From Siminovitchia fordii DSM 16014 = CIP 108821 (GTDB taxonomy: Bacteria > Bacillota > Bacilli > Bacillales > Bacillaceae_C), in NCBI RefSeq assembly GCF_000374565.1, contig NZ_KB894685.1, forward strand, positions 62,001-126,000: a stretch of 64,000 nt of DNA, read 5' to 3'. This document shows positions 1 to 8,464 of the stretch, in pieces. The notes under the pieces are model-generated. The model had not been told where the DNA came from, made no database searches, and saw nothing but the letters and a program-made list of their open reading frames with translations. The translations under genes were made by a program, and so were the position numbers. Each line of letters begins with the position of its first letter. Position 1 is the stretch's first letter.

Positions 1-175
1 CTTATCGGCGCAAAGTAGTCGGCCTTTGCCTGCATCAGCGATTAGCTTATTCCTAATGCCCAAAATGCCCTCGATAGTCTCCCCCGCACTAACACACCTA
101 TCCGCGCAGGAAGGCCAAGCGTCACCACATCCTTCGGATCCGAGAGACCCAGGACATTTATATTTTTTTCCAAAT
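1..175. other. Unassigned GC-richer stretch at window edge
   Basis: This stretch is visibly richer in G and C than the DNA around it. On the minus strand one frame stays open from about position 165 to the window edge, without a convincing start codon or ribosome binding site. A second minus frame opens with TTG but stops after about 40 codons. I recognise neither product. It lies beyond the terminator of the MOSC gene, so it belongs to a different unit that continues outside the window. It could be a gene fragment or a structured RNA. Confidence 0.25.
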
Positions 176-205
176 AAAAAAGCTTCGGTAATCAATTACC
201 AAAGC
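176..205 (-). terminator. Rho-independent terminator of the MOSC gene
   Basis: An 11-bp stem (GCTTTGGTAAT / ATTACCGAAGC on the minus strand, one G-U pair) is followed by six T residues. It sits about 20 bases after the stop codon of the MOSC gene. Confidence 0.85.
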
Positions 206-226
206 GAATATGATGAAATCATAATG

Positions 227-853
227 TTATTTGTGTTTATTAAGTAGTGTTTTAAGCCTTTCCCGCATATCCGCTGCAAGCTCGTCAATTTCTATCACTC
301 TCTCTATTTCGGTAAAGTTTTTCCGGTCATGGAAAAATAAATGGTGCAGCGCGCTGATAGAAATAGTGTTCTCAGGACGATCGATCAATGTGACGGACGA
401 ATCATCGTTCACCAACCCTTCTTCCAACACCCTTGCAAAGTAGCCCGTTTTCCCTTTTTGTATAAATTGTTCAAAAAAACCCCTGACCCTGTTAGCAATG
501 TCGACTTTTGCACATGGTATCCTGCTTTGAGTGATTTGAACCTTTGCATCACCTAACTGGTATATATCTCCAACATATGTTTCGGTCTCTGTATGTCCTA
601 CAATGGTGATATTTTCTCCAAAAGCGGGCACAGCCAGTTCCTGTCCGGATAAAATATTCCATTCTGAATAATGTTCATAAGGGTAAAAACAGACAGCCCT
701 GTCAACCCCACCATGACTTTCACGATCGGCTACGTCATCATTATCGAAACCTGTTTTATAAAGATATGCCGATGATACAGGCTTTTTCTTTATCCCCGAA
801 TTGATGACTCTTCCAAAAGGATTTCCGATCAACTGCGGCCGTCCTACGTTCAA
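227..853 (-). CDS. MOSC domain protein (YiiM-like)
   Basis: A MOSC-domain protein of about 208 residues, the length and layout of E. coli YiiM. MOSC proteins bind molybdenum cofactor or sulfur-carrier groups on a conserved cysteine, and YiiM-type members are linked to detoxification of N-hydroxylated compounds. Visible family motifs are HGGVDRAVCFYP near residue 48, PAFGENI near 76 and the cysteine motif SRIPCAKVD near 110. The start is unclear. The TTG at 853 lies 21 bases from the best Shine-Dalgarno (GGGAG at 879-875). Homologues usually have about five more residues, which would put the start at in-frame ATC or ATT codons at 868-862, 6-12 bases from that site. Molybdenum cofactor genes lie about 40 kb away, not adjacent. 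Confidence 0.85.
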   Translation of the reverse strand: MNVGRPQLIGNPFGRVINSGIKKKPVSSAYLYKTGFDNDDVADRESHGGVDRAVCFYPYEHYSEWNILSGQELAVPAFGENITIVGHTETETYVGDIYQLGDAKVQITQSRIPCAKVDIANRVRGFFEQFIQKGKTGYFARVLEEGLVNDDSSVTLIDRPENTISISALHHLFFHDRKNFTEIERVIEIDELAADMRERLKTLLNKHK

Positions 854-916
854 TGATCTAATAATGATATGATTCTCCCTTCTCTTCCTTTTTTATAATT
901 ATACTTGTTTTGTACA

Positions 917-942
917 CAAAAAACCCGGCTAAGCCGGGTTTG
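917..942 (-). terminator. Terminator of the sulfide-oxidation operon
   Basis: A perfect 10-bp stem, AAACCCGGCT / AGCCGGGTTT, is followed on the minus strand by a T run. It lies directly after the stop codon of the persulfide dioxygenase-rhodanese gene. Confidence 0.9.
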
Positions 943-956
943 GATGATTGCTAATT

Positions 957-2367
957 TCATTTAATTGATACAGCTTTCCGTTTTTTCCATAGGGAGTATC
1001 CGCCCTTGAGATTCCGCACATTTTTTATTCCGTTGGCCTGTAAAATACTAGCAGCTACGGCAGATCTAAACCCTGAAGCACAATAAACAACAACAGGCCT
1101 ACCCCGAGGCACTTTATTCAGGCGGTCCGGCAAGGTACCCAGCATAATATGTGCTGAACCGGGAACACGACCAACTTCCCATTCATCTTGATTACGGACA
1201 TCCAAAACAACGGGCTTCTCGCTTTCCAACATACGATCCAAGTGACCCGGCTCAATTTCTTCACATTTTTCAAGCTTCGGATAATTCCTCACTGTAGAAA
1301 CGACATCCATGTAGCCGGCTATTCGTTCAATGCCGATTGAATGTAGGGCAGTCAATAAATTATTTATCGTCCCAGATTCCACTAACAGATACAAAGGTTT
1401 ATCGTAGTCTGTAAACCATCCGACCCATTTTACAAAAGATTTATTGAAAGGAATATTGATCGTTCCTGGAATATGGCCTTTCGCAAATTCATTTACATCA
1501 CGCGTATCAATAACCATCCCGTTTTTTAGCCACTGGATCAAATCGGATCTGTCATTTGATTTTGAAGGACCGGCCAAATCCCCTATTAAAGGAGGCCCTG
1601 ATTTATTGACTCGCTTCATGATGGAAAAATATTTCGGAGGTTCAGGCTGCCCACAAAGCAAGTCTTGCATAAATTCTTTCTCGTCCTCATACTGTAAAGC
1701 CGGGTTAAACATTTTCTCATACCCAACAGTTGAGGACGGAATGGCGCCCAATGACTTTCCACAGGCACTTCCAGCACCGTGCGAAGGCCACACTTGCAAA
1801 TAATCCGGAAGCTGTTTAAATCTTCCAATGGAAAAAAACATTTCTTTGGCACCTTGTTCTGCTGTACCTTCGTATCCTGCAGCTTTTTCTAGCAGATCTG
1901 GACGTCCGACATCGCCTGCGAAGATAAAGTCTCCCGTAAAAATTCCCATCGGTACTTCAGCCCCACTCCCACTATCCGTAAGCAGAAAGGAAATACTCTC
2001 AGGAGTGTGTCCGGGTGTATGCATGACTTCAAACGTAAGGTCGCCGATATTAAAGGTATCGCCGTCCTTTATTAACCGGTGGTTCACATTGATCAAATTC
2101 TCGTACTTCGAATTCGTCCCGCCTTCATCCGATAAATATATTTTTTGCACCTGTCCTGGCCTCCAATTCCCTCGTTCCGGATACAAAATCAGCATGTATA
2201 TGCGTTTCCGCAGAGGCGGTTATTTCCAATCCGTTCGATTTCGCCGTCTGTATATACTGATCGACATTTCTGGAAGGATCGATGACAATGGCTTCTCCTG
2301 TTTTTGGGCAGCCGGCCAAGTAAGAAGCATGGGCGAGGTATTCATCATAAAAATATCTTAATATCAC
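957..2367 (-). pseudogene. Persulfide dioxygenase-rhodanese (CstB-like), frameshifted
   Basis: The intact product would be an MBL-fold sulfur dioxygenase fused to two rhodanese domains, like staphylococcal CstB, which oxidises persulfides from sulfide oxidation to sulfite or thiosulfate. It is split in two. The first about 75 codons (GTG start at 2367, metal-binding motif THIHAD) run in one frame. The rest (EVMHTPGHTPES, then rhodanese motifs) runs in the next. The break is at a run of six T on the plus strand (2141-2146). Removing one base restores GAK-IYLSDEGG exactly as homologues read. The last rhodanese domain keeps its catalytic cysteine (VVYCASGFRS). The first rhodanese lacks an obvious catalytic cysteine. 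This is a true mutation, a slippage site or a homopolymer sequencing error; the rest of the gene looks well conserved. Confidence 0.85.
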
Positions 2368-2372
2368 TCTTG

Positions 2373-2936
2373 TTAAACTTCCTTTCTATTTACCTGATTG
2401 GGAATCGTATTAAGAAATGCCTGGACATAAGACAAAAACCTTTGTACTTGGGGATCCTTGATCCATTTCATAATAGTGAACACCGATATTTCACGTTTGT
2501 TATTTTCCACATCAAGTTTCAACTCATCCCACAGTTTTTTCCCTTGTGAAATCCGTTCGCTTATCGGCTTGACGTGACCTTCAGCCTGTTGTAATAAATA
2601 ATTAATAGACTTTTCATCATTCATCACTTCTTCCAAAAAATCGACAACCTGCTCAAGTTTTTCCGTTGCTTGTAATAGAAATGGCAGTTTCTCAATCAGA
2701 CGAATGCCCGATTCGAGTGTATCCAAATCAATATTTGTGTGATCAAGCTTTGACTTTAGTTTTTCCATTGCCGTTGCGTCAGTTAACACGGACTCCCCTA
2801 TCGTTAAAAACTGATCTAATTTTTCTACTTTATCCACGATGCTGGGCAGCCGATCCAGAAGCCTTTCCAACGAATCAACTGTATCACGATCGTTCAGCTT
2901 ATCTATTAAACTTTTATGACCCAAGGCTGTTTCCAT
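2373..2936 (-). CDS. DUF1641 domain protein
   Basis: A 187-residue, highly charged, mostly helical protein of the DUF1641 family. In Bacillaceae this family is commonly encoded beside sulfide:quinone or other FAD-dependent oxidoreductases, and its biochemical role is not established. The ATG at 2936 follows AGGGGGCC and starts 10 bases after the SQR stop. The stop lies 5 bases before the GTG of the dioxygenase gene, so the three are one transcription unit. Unlike both neighbours, this reading frame is intact. A role as an accessory or docking protein for SQR is inference from position only. Confidence 0.75.
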   Translation of the reverse strand: METALGHKSLIDKLNDRDTVDSLERLLDRLPSIVDKVEKLDQFLTIGESVLTDATAMEKLKSKLDHTNIDLDTLESGIRLIEKLPFLLQATEKLEQVVDFLEEVMNDEKSINYLLQQAEGHVKPISERISQGKKLWDELKLDVENNKREISVFTIMKWIKDPQVQRFLSYVQAFLNTIPNQVNRKEV

Positions 2937-2946
2937 TATCGGCCCC

Positions 2947-4139
2947 CTACATGGTTCCTTTTAACATGCCATTCCAATAGATGATCGGCAGCATATCTTT
3001 TTTCATAATGTACATACTGCGCCGCTCCTTCGCCTGGTTGATAGGAAATGACTCTGCCGGTTCTTTTTCATAATTGAATTCTGCCAAAATTAACGTATTG
3101 TATCCTGTCACAAGTGGACAGGAAGTGTATCCGTCATATTTGGCGCCAGGTGCTTCTCCTTTCATAAGAGACAAAATATTGTTGACTACAACAGGATATT
3201 GCTTTCGTATGGCAGCACCTGTCTTCGATGTCGGCAAATTCGAGCAGTCTCCGAGAGAAAATATATGTTCATATTTTTGATGTTGGAGAGTATAGGGATG
3301 GACATCCACCCAGCCGGATTCATCCGCAAGAGTGCTGGTTCTTATAAAAGCCGGCGCCCTCATTGGAGGAGTTACATGGAGCATGTCATATTTGACAATT
3401 GTCTGTTCTTTCGTTTCGATATGTTCAAAAACCGCTTCCTTCTGATCCCCCTTTATTTCAATAAGATTAAATTTGAACCGTGTGTCTATTTTCTTTCTCT
3501 CCAAGACTTTTTCGAGTGCCAAACGGTATTTCGTGACATCAAAAATAGCCGGGTTTGCCGATCCGAAGATTATTTTTGTCTTCTCCCTAACGCCTGTCCT
3601 CCGGAAATGATCGTCTGCTAAATACATGATCTTCTGCGGAGCCCCTCCACACTTGATTGGTGTTGCCGGATGAGTGAATACAGCATTCCCGCCTTTGAAA
3701 TTCCTGATCACTTCCCATGTATAATCTGTATATTGATACGAATAATTAGTGCATACCCCGTTTTTGCCGATGGTGTCCATCAGACCCTTTATCCCTTCCC
3801 AATGAACTTCTATCCCTGCAGCCACAATCAGATATTCATATTCCAATTTATTTCCATCAGACAATTGGATGTAATGCTCTTCAGGCTCAATGGAGGTGAC
3901 TTCAGACTTTATCCAATCAGCTCCTTCAGGAATCAGATCTTCCATTCTCCTTTGAGTCTCTTCCTTTTTGACTTCTCCCCCCCTACCAATGTCCAAAGTG
4001 GCTGATAATAATGTTTTTCTGCAGGGTCGATAATAACGATGTCTCCCGCAAGAGACCGCAATTCCTTCAATAGCTTGGCAGCAGTACTGATTCCTGCTGT
4101 TCCTCCTCCAATGATGACGATCCGATAATGTTTGCCCAT
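2947..4139 (-). pseudogene. Sulfide:quinone oxidoreductase (type II), frameshifted
   Basis: A FAD-dependent oxidoreductase that oxidises sulfide to persulfide and passes electrons to menaquinone at the membrane. Visible signatures are the dinucleotide-binding IVIIGGGTAGIS at residue 8, the redox cysteine motif IKCGGAPQKIMY, the FAD motif FSLGDCSNLP, and CPLVTGYNTLILAEF near the C terminus, as in type II (mitochondrial-like) SQR. The first about 55 codons are out of frame with the rest. The break falls at a run of seven C on the plus strand (3977-3983). One more base would restore TLVGGGEVKKEE. The ATG at 4139 has a good GGAGGG site. This is the first gene of the operon, so a real frameshift would disable the whole pathway. 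Confidence 0.87.
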
Positions 4140-4714
4140 ATTTTATTGCCCTCCATCAACCTTAAATGAATACATTTTGTTCTCACGGAGCCAGGTGAGC
4201 TCTCCTTAAAAATTATAGTAATCCATTTGATCAATTATGCTTCTTTATCATCGCTGAGCGGAATAACTGCGAAAAGAGTAAATCATTCAGCTAACCCATA
4301 TGGAGAAAAAAAATAATATGATAAAATACTGCTTTCCATGTTTTGCTAGTTTCAATATTGAATCGGCTGAAGGCATTTAGATCATCAACTTCTATGAGCA
4401 AGTCCTAATAACCAGAAAGAATCTTAGGACCAGGTGTTATATGTTAGTCATAGGATATTTCTCGTCATCACTTAATCTAGTGTAAAGAGAGCATTTCTAG
4501 AATAGCGGCAAACTTGTCACCATATAACAAAAACATTATTTTGATATATCATCAAAACTTTTCGGAGTAAAACTGTATTTCCAATGTGTATAAAATGTAT
4601 ATCAACTATTGGTACTATATTTCACATCTTTATCAAAAAGAAGCTAACAATTTGCCATATAATACGCGTTCAATCAGGGGAATACAGGGTATTATAAAAA
4701 TTAGGGGTGGTTTA
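4140..4714. other. Divergent intergenic region, sulfide operon / cyd operon
   Basis: A 575-base gap that must hold promoters for both divergent operons. It contains a minus-strand TATAAT at about 4213-4218 and an inverted repeat at 4539-4557, listed separately. A plus-strand TATAAT near 4660 lacks a good -35 element, which suggests an activator-dependent promoter for the oxidase genes. I see no coding signal. Confidence 0.5.
4539..4557 (+). promoter_or_regulatory. Inverted repeat, possible operator upstream of cyd genes
   Basis: TTTTGATATATCATCAAAA has 7-base arms (TTTTGAT / ATCAAAA) around a 5-base centre. It lies about 160 bases before the first small ORF of the cyd operon. It does not match the Rex consensus (TTGTGAAA-N2-TTTCACAA), and I do not know its regulator. 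Confidence 0.35.
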
Positions 4715-4813
4715 ATGATGTATAAAAAACATGAACGGATACTGATAGGACTTGCATTTGGCGTAGCAGCCATTATGCTTTTATCTATGCTTGGACGTAT
4801 TTTTGGCAGTTGA
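4715..4813 (+). CDS. Small membrane protein at head of cyd operon
   Basis: An ORF of 32 codons (31 if the second ATG at 4718 is used) preceded by GGGGTGG. It encodes a short charged N terminus (KKHERI), one hydrophobic helix (LIGLAFGVAAIMLLSML) and a tail GRIFGS. It ends 18 bases before cydA, with the cydA ribosome binding site between, so it is almost surely co-transcribed. It is not CydS, which is present at the other end of the operon. It could be a second small subunit or assembly factor of the oxidase. I do not recognise a named family. Confidence 0.6.
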   Translation: MMYKKHERILIGLAFGVAAIMLLSMLGRIFGS

Positions 4814-4831
4814 TGAAAGGGTGAAAGTTGA

Positions 4832-6178
4832 ATGTTTAATGGAGATTCTTTGTTTTACAGCAGATTATTGACTGAACTTACCCTCTCTTTCCATATTATT
4901 TATGCCACAATTGGAGTGGGCGTCCCGCTGATGATCATGATTGCACAGTGGGTCGGCATTAGAAAAAATGATGAGCATTATATTTTATTGGCAAGAAGGT
5001 GGGCTCGCGGCTTCGTTATTACAGTTGCTGTTGGGGTTGTAACCGGAACAGCCATCGGATTGCAGCTCTCGCTTTTATGGCCTAATTTTATGGAATTGGC
5101 AGGTAATGTCATAGCATTGCCGCTTTTTATGGAGACATTTGCTTTCTTTTTCGAAGCGATTTTCCTGGGGATTTATTTATATACATGGGATCGGTTCAAT
5201 GATCAACGAAAGCATCTCATGCTGCTGATCCCTGTAGCGGCAGGAGCAGCCTTTTCTGCTGTTTTTATTACAATTGTCAATGCATTTATGAATGCTCCTC
5301 AAGGTTTTGACATTGTTAACGGCGAACTGGTGAATATTAATCCAATCATTGCCATGTTCAATCCCGCAATGCCAACAAAAGTGGCGCATGTAGTAGCAAG
5401 TGCGTTTATGACTTCTGCTTTTGTATTGGCGTCTATTGCAGGCTTCAGGCTTCTAAAAGGCTCGGATCATATTTACCACAAAAAAGCTCTATATTTGACA
5501 ATGAAAATAGGTCTGATTTTCTCTATTGCCACTGCGATTATCGGGGATTTTTCAGGTAAGTATCTGGCTGAATATCAGCCGGAGAAGCTTGCGGCTGCTG
5601 AATGGCATTTCGAAACATCTGGTGATGCTTCGCTCATATTATTCGGAAAATTGGATAATGGAGAAGTGAAATATGCGTTTGAGATTCCAAAAGCACTCAG
5701 CATTTTGGCTCACAGCTATCCATCAGCAGAAGTGATCGGGCTGGATCAGTTTAAAGAGGATGAAATTCCTCCTCTATATATCCATTATCTCTTTGATATC
5801 ATGGTATCCATTGGTGTATGGATGACATTATTATCCTTTGTGTTTTTATTGGGTTCAAAAAGAAGCTGGACCTTTATCCATTCAAAGTGGTTTCGTTGGC
5901 TGGTTGTCTTCGGAGGCCCCCTATCCATCCTGGCTATCGAAATGGGATGGTGGCTGGCCGAAGTGGGGAGACAGCCTTGGATCCTTCGCGGGCTAATGAA
6001 AACATCAGAGGCCGCAACATCAAGCGGGCAGGTTGATCTTATGCTCGTACTGTTTGCCGGGTTGTATGTAATTCTCGCAATAGGAAGTGTCGTAGTATTG
6101 AGCAGGATGTTCAGGAGCAACCCAGTGGAACGTGAGCTTGAAGAACGTCATGCGGAAAAAGGCGGTGTCGTTCGATGA
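4832..6178 (+). CDS. cydA: Cytochrome bd-type (cyanide-insensitive) oxidase subunit I
   Basis: The 448-residue haem-carrying subunit of a membrane quinol oxidase that reduces O2 to water without proton pumping. The N-terminal haem ligand region LSFHIIYA, the motif VTGTAIGLQ, the acidic helix FFFEAIFLG, the haem b558 histidine region TKVAHVVAS and the EVGRQPWI signature are all visible. The length, the absence of a long Q-loop insertion and the sequence resemble the CioA/YthA branch. The ATG at 4832 follows GAAAGGGTG. The stop overlaps the cydB start by four bases (ATGA), which implies coupled translation. Confidence 0.93.
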   Translation: MFNGDSLFYSRLLTELTLSFHIIYATIGVGVPLMIMIAQWVGIRKNDEHYILLARRWARGFVITVAVGVVTGTAIGLQLSLLWPNFMELAGNVIALPLFMETFAFFFEAIFLGIYLYTWDRFNDQRKHLMLLIPVAAGAAFSAVFITIVNAFMNAPQGFDIVNGELVNINPIIAMFNPAMPTKVAHVVASAFMTSAFVLASIAGFRLLKGSDHIYHKKALYLTMKIGLIFSIATAIIGDFSGKYLAEYQPEKLAAAEWHFETSGDASLILFGKLDNGEVKYAFEIPKALSILAHSYPSAEVIGLDQFKEDEIPPLYIHYLFDIMVSIGVWMTLLSFVFLLGSKRSWTFIHSKWFRWLVVFGGPLSILAIEMGWWLAEVGRQPWILRGLMKTSEAATSSGQVDLMLVLFAGLYVILAIGSVVVLSRMFRSNPVERELEERHAEKGGVVR

Positions 6179-7197
6179 ATCTGGAGATATTGGGAATCAT
6201 GGTGTTATGGACATTTCTATTCGGCTACGTTATTGTAGCCTCTGTAGATTTTGGCGCAGGTTTTTTTAATGCATACAGCTTATATGCCGGTAAGCAGCAC
6301 ATATTGACAAATATCATTCAACGCTACCTGTCCCCTGTTTGGGAAGTGACGAATGTATTCCTTGTATTTTTTTTCGTAGGTATCGTCGGATTTTTTCCGA
6401 AAACGGCTTTTTATTATGGGACGATTCTCCTTGTCCCAGTCAGTATTGCGATTTTGCTGTTGGCAGTCCGAGGTTCATATTATGCTTTTGAAACATACGG
6501 ATCGAGGGGCCATAAAGGATACTCGTTCATGTACGGTTTGTCCGGCTTGCTCCTTCCTGCAGCTTTATCCATTGTGTTGACAATTTCAGAAGGTGGATTT
6601 GTATCAATTATTGATGGAAGACCGGTTCTGGATTATTGGGCGTTATTTACTAGTCCCCTTACATGGAGCATAGTTGTATTAAGTGTTGCGGCGGTATTGT
6701 ATATTTCAGCTGTCTTCCTGACCTGGTACGCCCACAAGGCAGATGATAAAGAAGCTGCAGAACTTATGCGGAAATATTCCCTAATCTGGTCCCTTCCTCT
6801 GATCATTACAGCTTCTGGGATCATAGTAGAACTCCGTAACCATAACCCGGAACATTTTGATAACTTGTTAAACCTATGGTGGATGTTTGGGTTATCGTTC
6901 CTATTATTTTTAGGCACTGTATGGCTCATATGGAAAAGAAAACATTATGGAAGAGCATTCTGCTTGTTGGCCGGGCAGTTCGCACTTGCCTTTTTCGCTT
7001 ATGGCATCTCGCATTACCCATATTTGCTTTATCCGTACTTGACAATTTATGATGGTTTTACAAATGAAGTCATGGCCATATCTCTAATTGTCGCCTTTAT
7101 TGCAGGTCTGGGGTTATTGATCCCATCCCTTTATTTATTACTTAGACTGTTTCTTTTCAACAAGGATTATGTTACAGGCAAATCGGATCCAAATTGA
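6175..7197 (+). CDS. cydB: Cytochrome bd-type oxidase subunit II
   Basis: A 340-residue polytopic membrane protein, the structural partner of CydA. The N terminus (LWTFLFGYVIVASVDFGAGFF) has the conserved acidic residue in the first helix found in CydB/CioB/YthB proteins. About eight to nine hydrophobic segments follow. It overlaps cydA by four bases and is followed 19 bases later by cydS, giving a compact oxidase operon. Confidence 0.92.
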   Translation: MNLEILGIMVLWTFLFGYVIVASVDFGAGFFNAYSLYAGKQHILTNIIQRYLSPVWEVTNVFLVFFFVGIVGFFPKTAFYYGTILLVPVSIAILLLAVRGSYYAFETYGSRGHKGYSFMYGLSGLLLPAALSIVLTISEGGFVSIIDGRPVLDYWALFTSPLTWSIVVLSVAAVLYISAVFLTWYAHKADDKEAAELMRKYSLIWSLPLIITASGIIVELRNHNPEHFDNLLNLWWMFGLSFLLFLGTVWLIWKRKHYGRAFCLLAGQFALAFFAYGISHYPYLLYPYLTIYDGFTNEVMAISLIVAFIAGLGLLIPSLYLLLRLFLFNKDYVTGKSDPN

Positions 7198-7216
7198 ATA
7201 AAGGAGATTTTTTTAA

Positions 7217-7321
7217 ATGCAAAATTTCTTTATTTTTTACGCCCCTTTTATTGTATTGATTACCGCAGTAGCAGTTGCCTTTTGGATTGCGCCCAAAGAC
7301 CGGGCGGTTACCAAAAAATGA
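7217..7321 (+). CDS. cydS: Cytochrome bd oxidase small subunit CydS
   Basis: A 34-codon ORF with a strong AAGGAG site. The product MQNFFIFYAPFIVLIT... carries one transmembrane helix and ends with a short charged tail (APKDRAVTKK). It matches, nearly position by position, the 33-residue CydS found in the Geobacillus thermodenitrificans bd oxidase structure (MQTFLIMYAP...), which sits against CydA near haem b558. Its position after cydB fits. It is short enough to be missed by automatic annotation. Confidence 0.9.
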   Translation: MQNFFIFYAPFIVLITAVAVAFWIAPKDRAVTKK

Positions 7322-7333
7322 TGATTGATTCAG

Positions 7334-7373
7334 AAAGTCCTGATCAGAGTTCTCAATTGATCAGGACTTTTTT
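7334..7373 (+). terminator. Terminator of the cyd operon
   Basis: A 13-bp stem (AAAGTCCTGATCA / TGATCAGGACTTT) with an 11-base loop, followed by T residues, starts 13 bases after the cydS stop codon. Confidence 0.93.
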
Positions 7374-7602
7374 CATTATTATTTAGGAAATATAAAATCT
7401 TAATCATGTGTTTAACGTGTCTCCTTTTTTGACTTCCGAATGAAGAACCTCAATTCACTTCAGATTTTCCAAAAGACAATAGGAAGAGTCCTCCAGCGCA
7501 TATTGAACCTGTGTTCGTTTCTATGTACCATGAAGCACTCGCTCACCAAATCAATTTATCTGGAATAAAAATAGTACTAATTGATGCAGTGGAGTGAGAA
7601 AA
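7374..7602 (+). other. Intergenic; possible coding remnant
   Basis: One plus frame is open from about 7432 to a TGA at 7595-7597 and reads like protein (for example AHIEPVFVSMYHEALAHQIN). It has no start with a ribosome binding site. It ends inside the Shine-Dalgarno of the next gene. It may be the tail of a decayed gene; I do not recognise it. Confidence 0.25.
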
Positions 7603-8001
7603 ATGGAAAACAGAGCTAACTACCTCAAGAAAAATCAGGAAATAGAGGAACTGCGAAAAAGTCTTAAAAAGAAAATTGAAGCAGCTGTTTGGCTACAGGC
7701 CATAGGCCAGGTAAGCGAAGCCATTTTACTTTCCAAACTTTACTTTATTAGTGATAACCCTGAGTCGGAAGGCGAGAAAACAGTATTGACAGGGGCTTGG
7801 ATACAAGCAAGCGGACAGTTGTTGGAAGCCTTGGGCGTATCTAAAGAAGTGTCAACAGACAATATAGATATCATTATGGAGGGACAGCGAATTATTATTT
7901 CAGGTGATTTTTTACAGGGAGTTGGCGGATTAATTACATCTGTTGGCGGGGCTGAAGTATTTAATGAGGAATATTTCGAAAAACCAGACTTCCTTCCATG
8001 A
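7603..8001 (+). CDS. Repetitive small hypothetical protein
   Basis: A 132-residue protein. ATG at 7603 is preferred over GTG at 7594 because GGAG at 7591-7594 lies 8 bases before it. After a charged helical N terminus it has three imperfect repeats, beginning WLQAIGQVSEAI (about residue 30), WIQASGQLLEAL (about 65) and FLQGVGGLITSV (about 102). Each has the pattern aromatic-L/I-Q-x-x-G-x-hydrophobic. Similar repetitive proteins exist in other Bacillaceae (I believe the DUF6944 type), with no known function. There is no signal peptide. Confidence 0.6.
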   Translation: MENRANYLKKNQEIEELRKSLKKKIEAAVWLQAIGQVSEAILLSKLYFISDNPESEGEKTVLTGAWIQASGQLLEALGVSKEVSTDNIDIIMEGQRIIISGDFLQGVGGLITSVGGAEVFNEEYFEKPDFLP

Positions 8002-8412
8002 TTTAGGAGAAGCCGGATAACCTCAAATTTCATACAATCATATACAACTATTCAGATCTAAATTTAAACCAAGGGCTCCTCTGTATTCATTGGAGTCCTA
8101 CTATTTTATCCTATATGTCTGGATTTTCGTTAAAGTGTTCAGCCTTACATACAGGCAACCTGGCTTGAAAGTCATATTCAACAAAATTTAAGCATTTATC
8201 ACTGCATATGGAGGGTATTATTCTTCAGCTGCAGGACGTAACATTCATGTTATTTGAATCTCCGCTCAATTTGTTCCTCATCCCCCCTATTTATATTTTC
8301 CTGTTTTGGAATATGCCCTAAAAACCCCTCCTGTACATAAACCAACACTAACTTATGAAATTTTCTACATGAGGCTTCCGAATCGGTTTTAGTTATGCTA
8401 GTCCTGTATGAT
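8002..8412 (+). other. Intergenic region
   Basis: A weak hairpin (GGGCTCC / GGAGTCC, about 8069-8097) follows the repetitive protein gene but has no clear T run. I see no coding or RNA signal in the rest up to the promoter at 8413. Confidence 0.4.
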
Positions 8413-8441
8413 TTGACTCAAAGATGCATAAACTTTATAAT
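8413..8441 (+). promoter_or_regulatory. Sigma-A promoter of the riboswitch leader
   Basis: TTGACT at 8413-8418, a 17-base spacer and a perfect TATAAT at 8436-8441. The predicted transcript start is near 8448, just ahead of the riboswitch. Confidence 0.85.
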
Positions 8442-8464
8442 GAAACAACCATTAATAATATTTG

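Noticed and set aside
4514-4530. Rex-like TTGT...ACAA sequence upstream of the cyd operon
   Set aside because: Only the outer four bases on each side fit; the inner GAAA/TTTC positions of the Rex consensus are absent.
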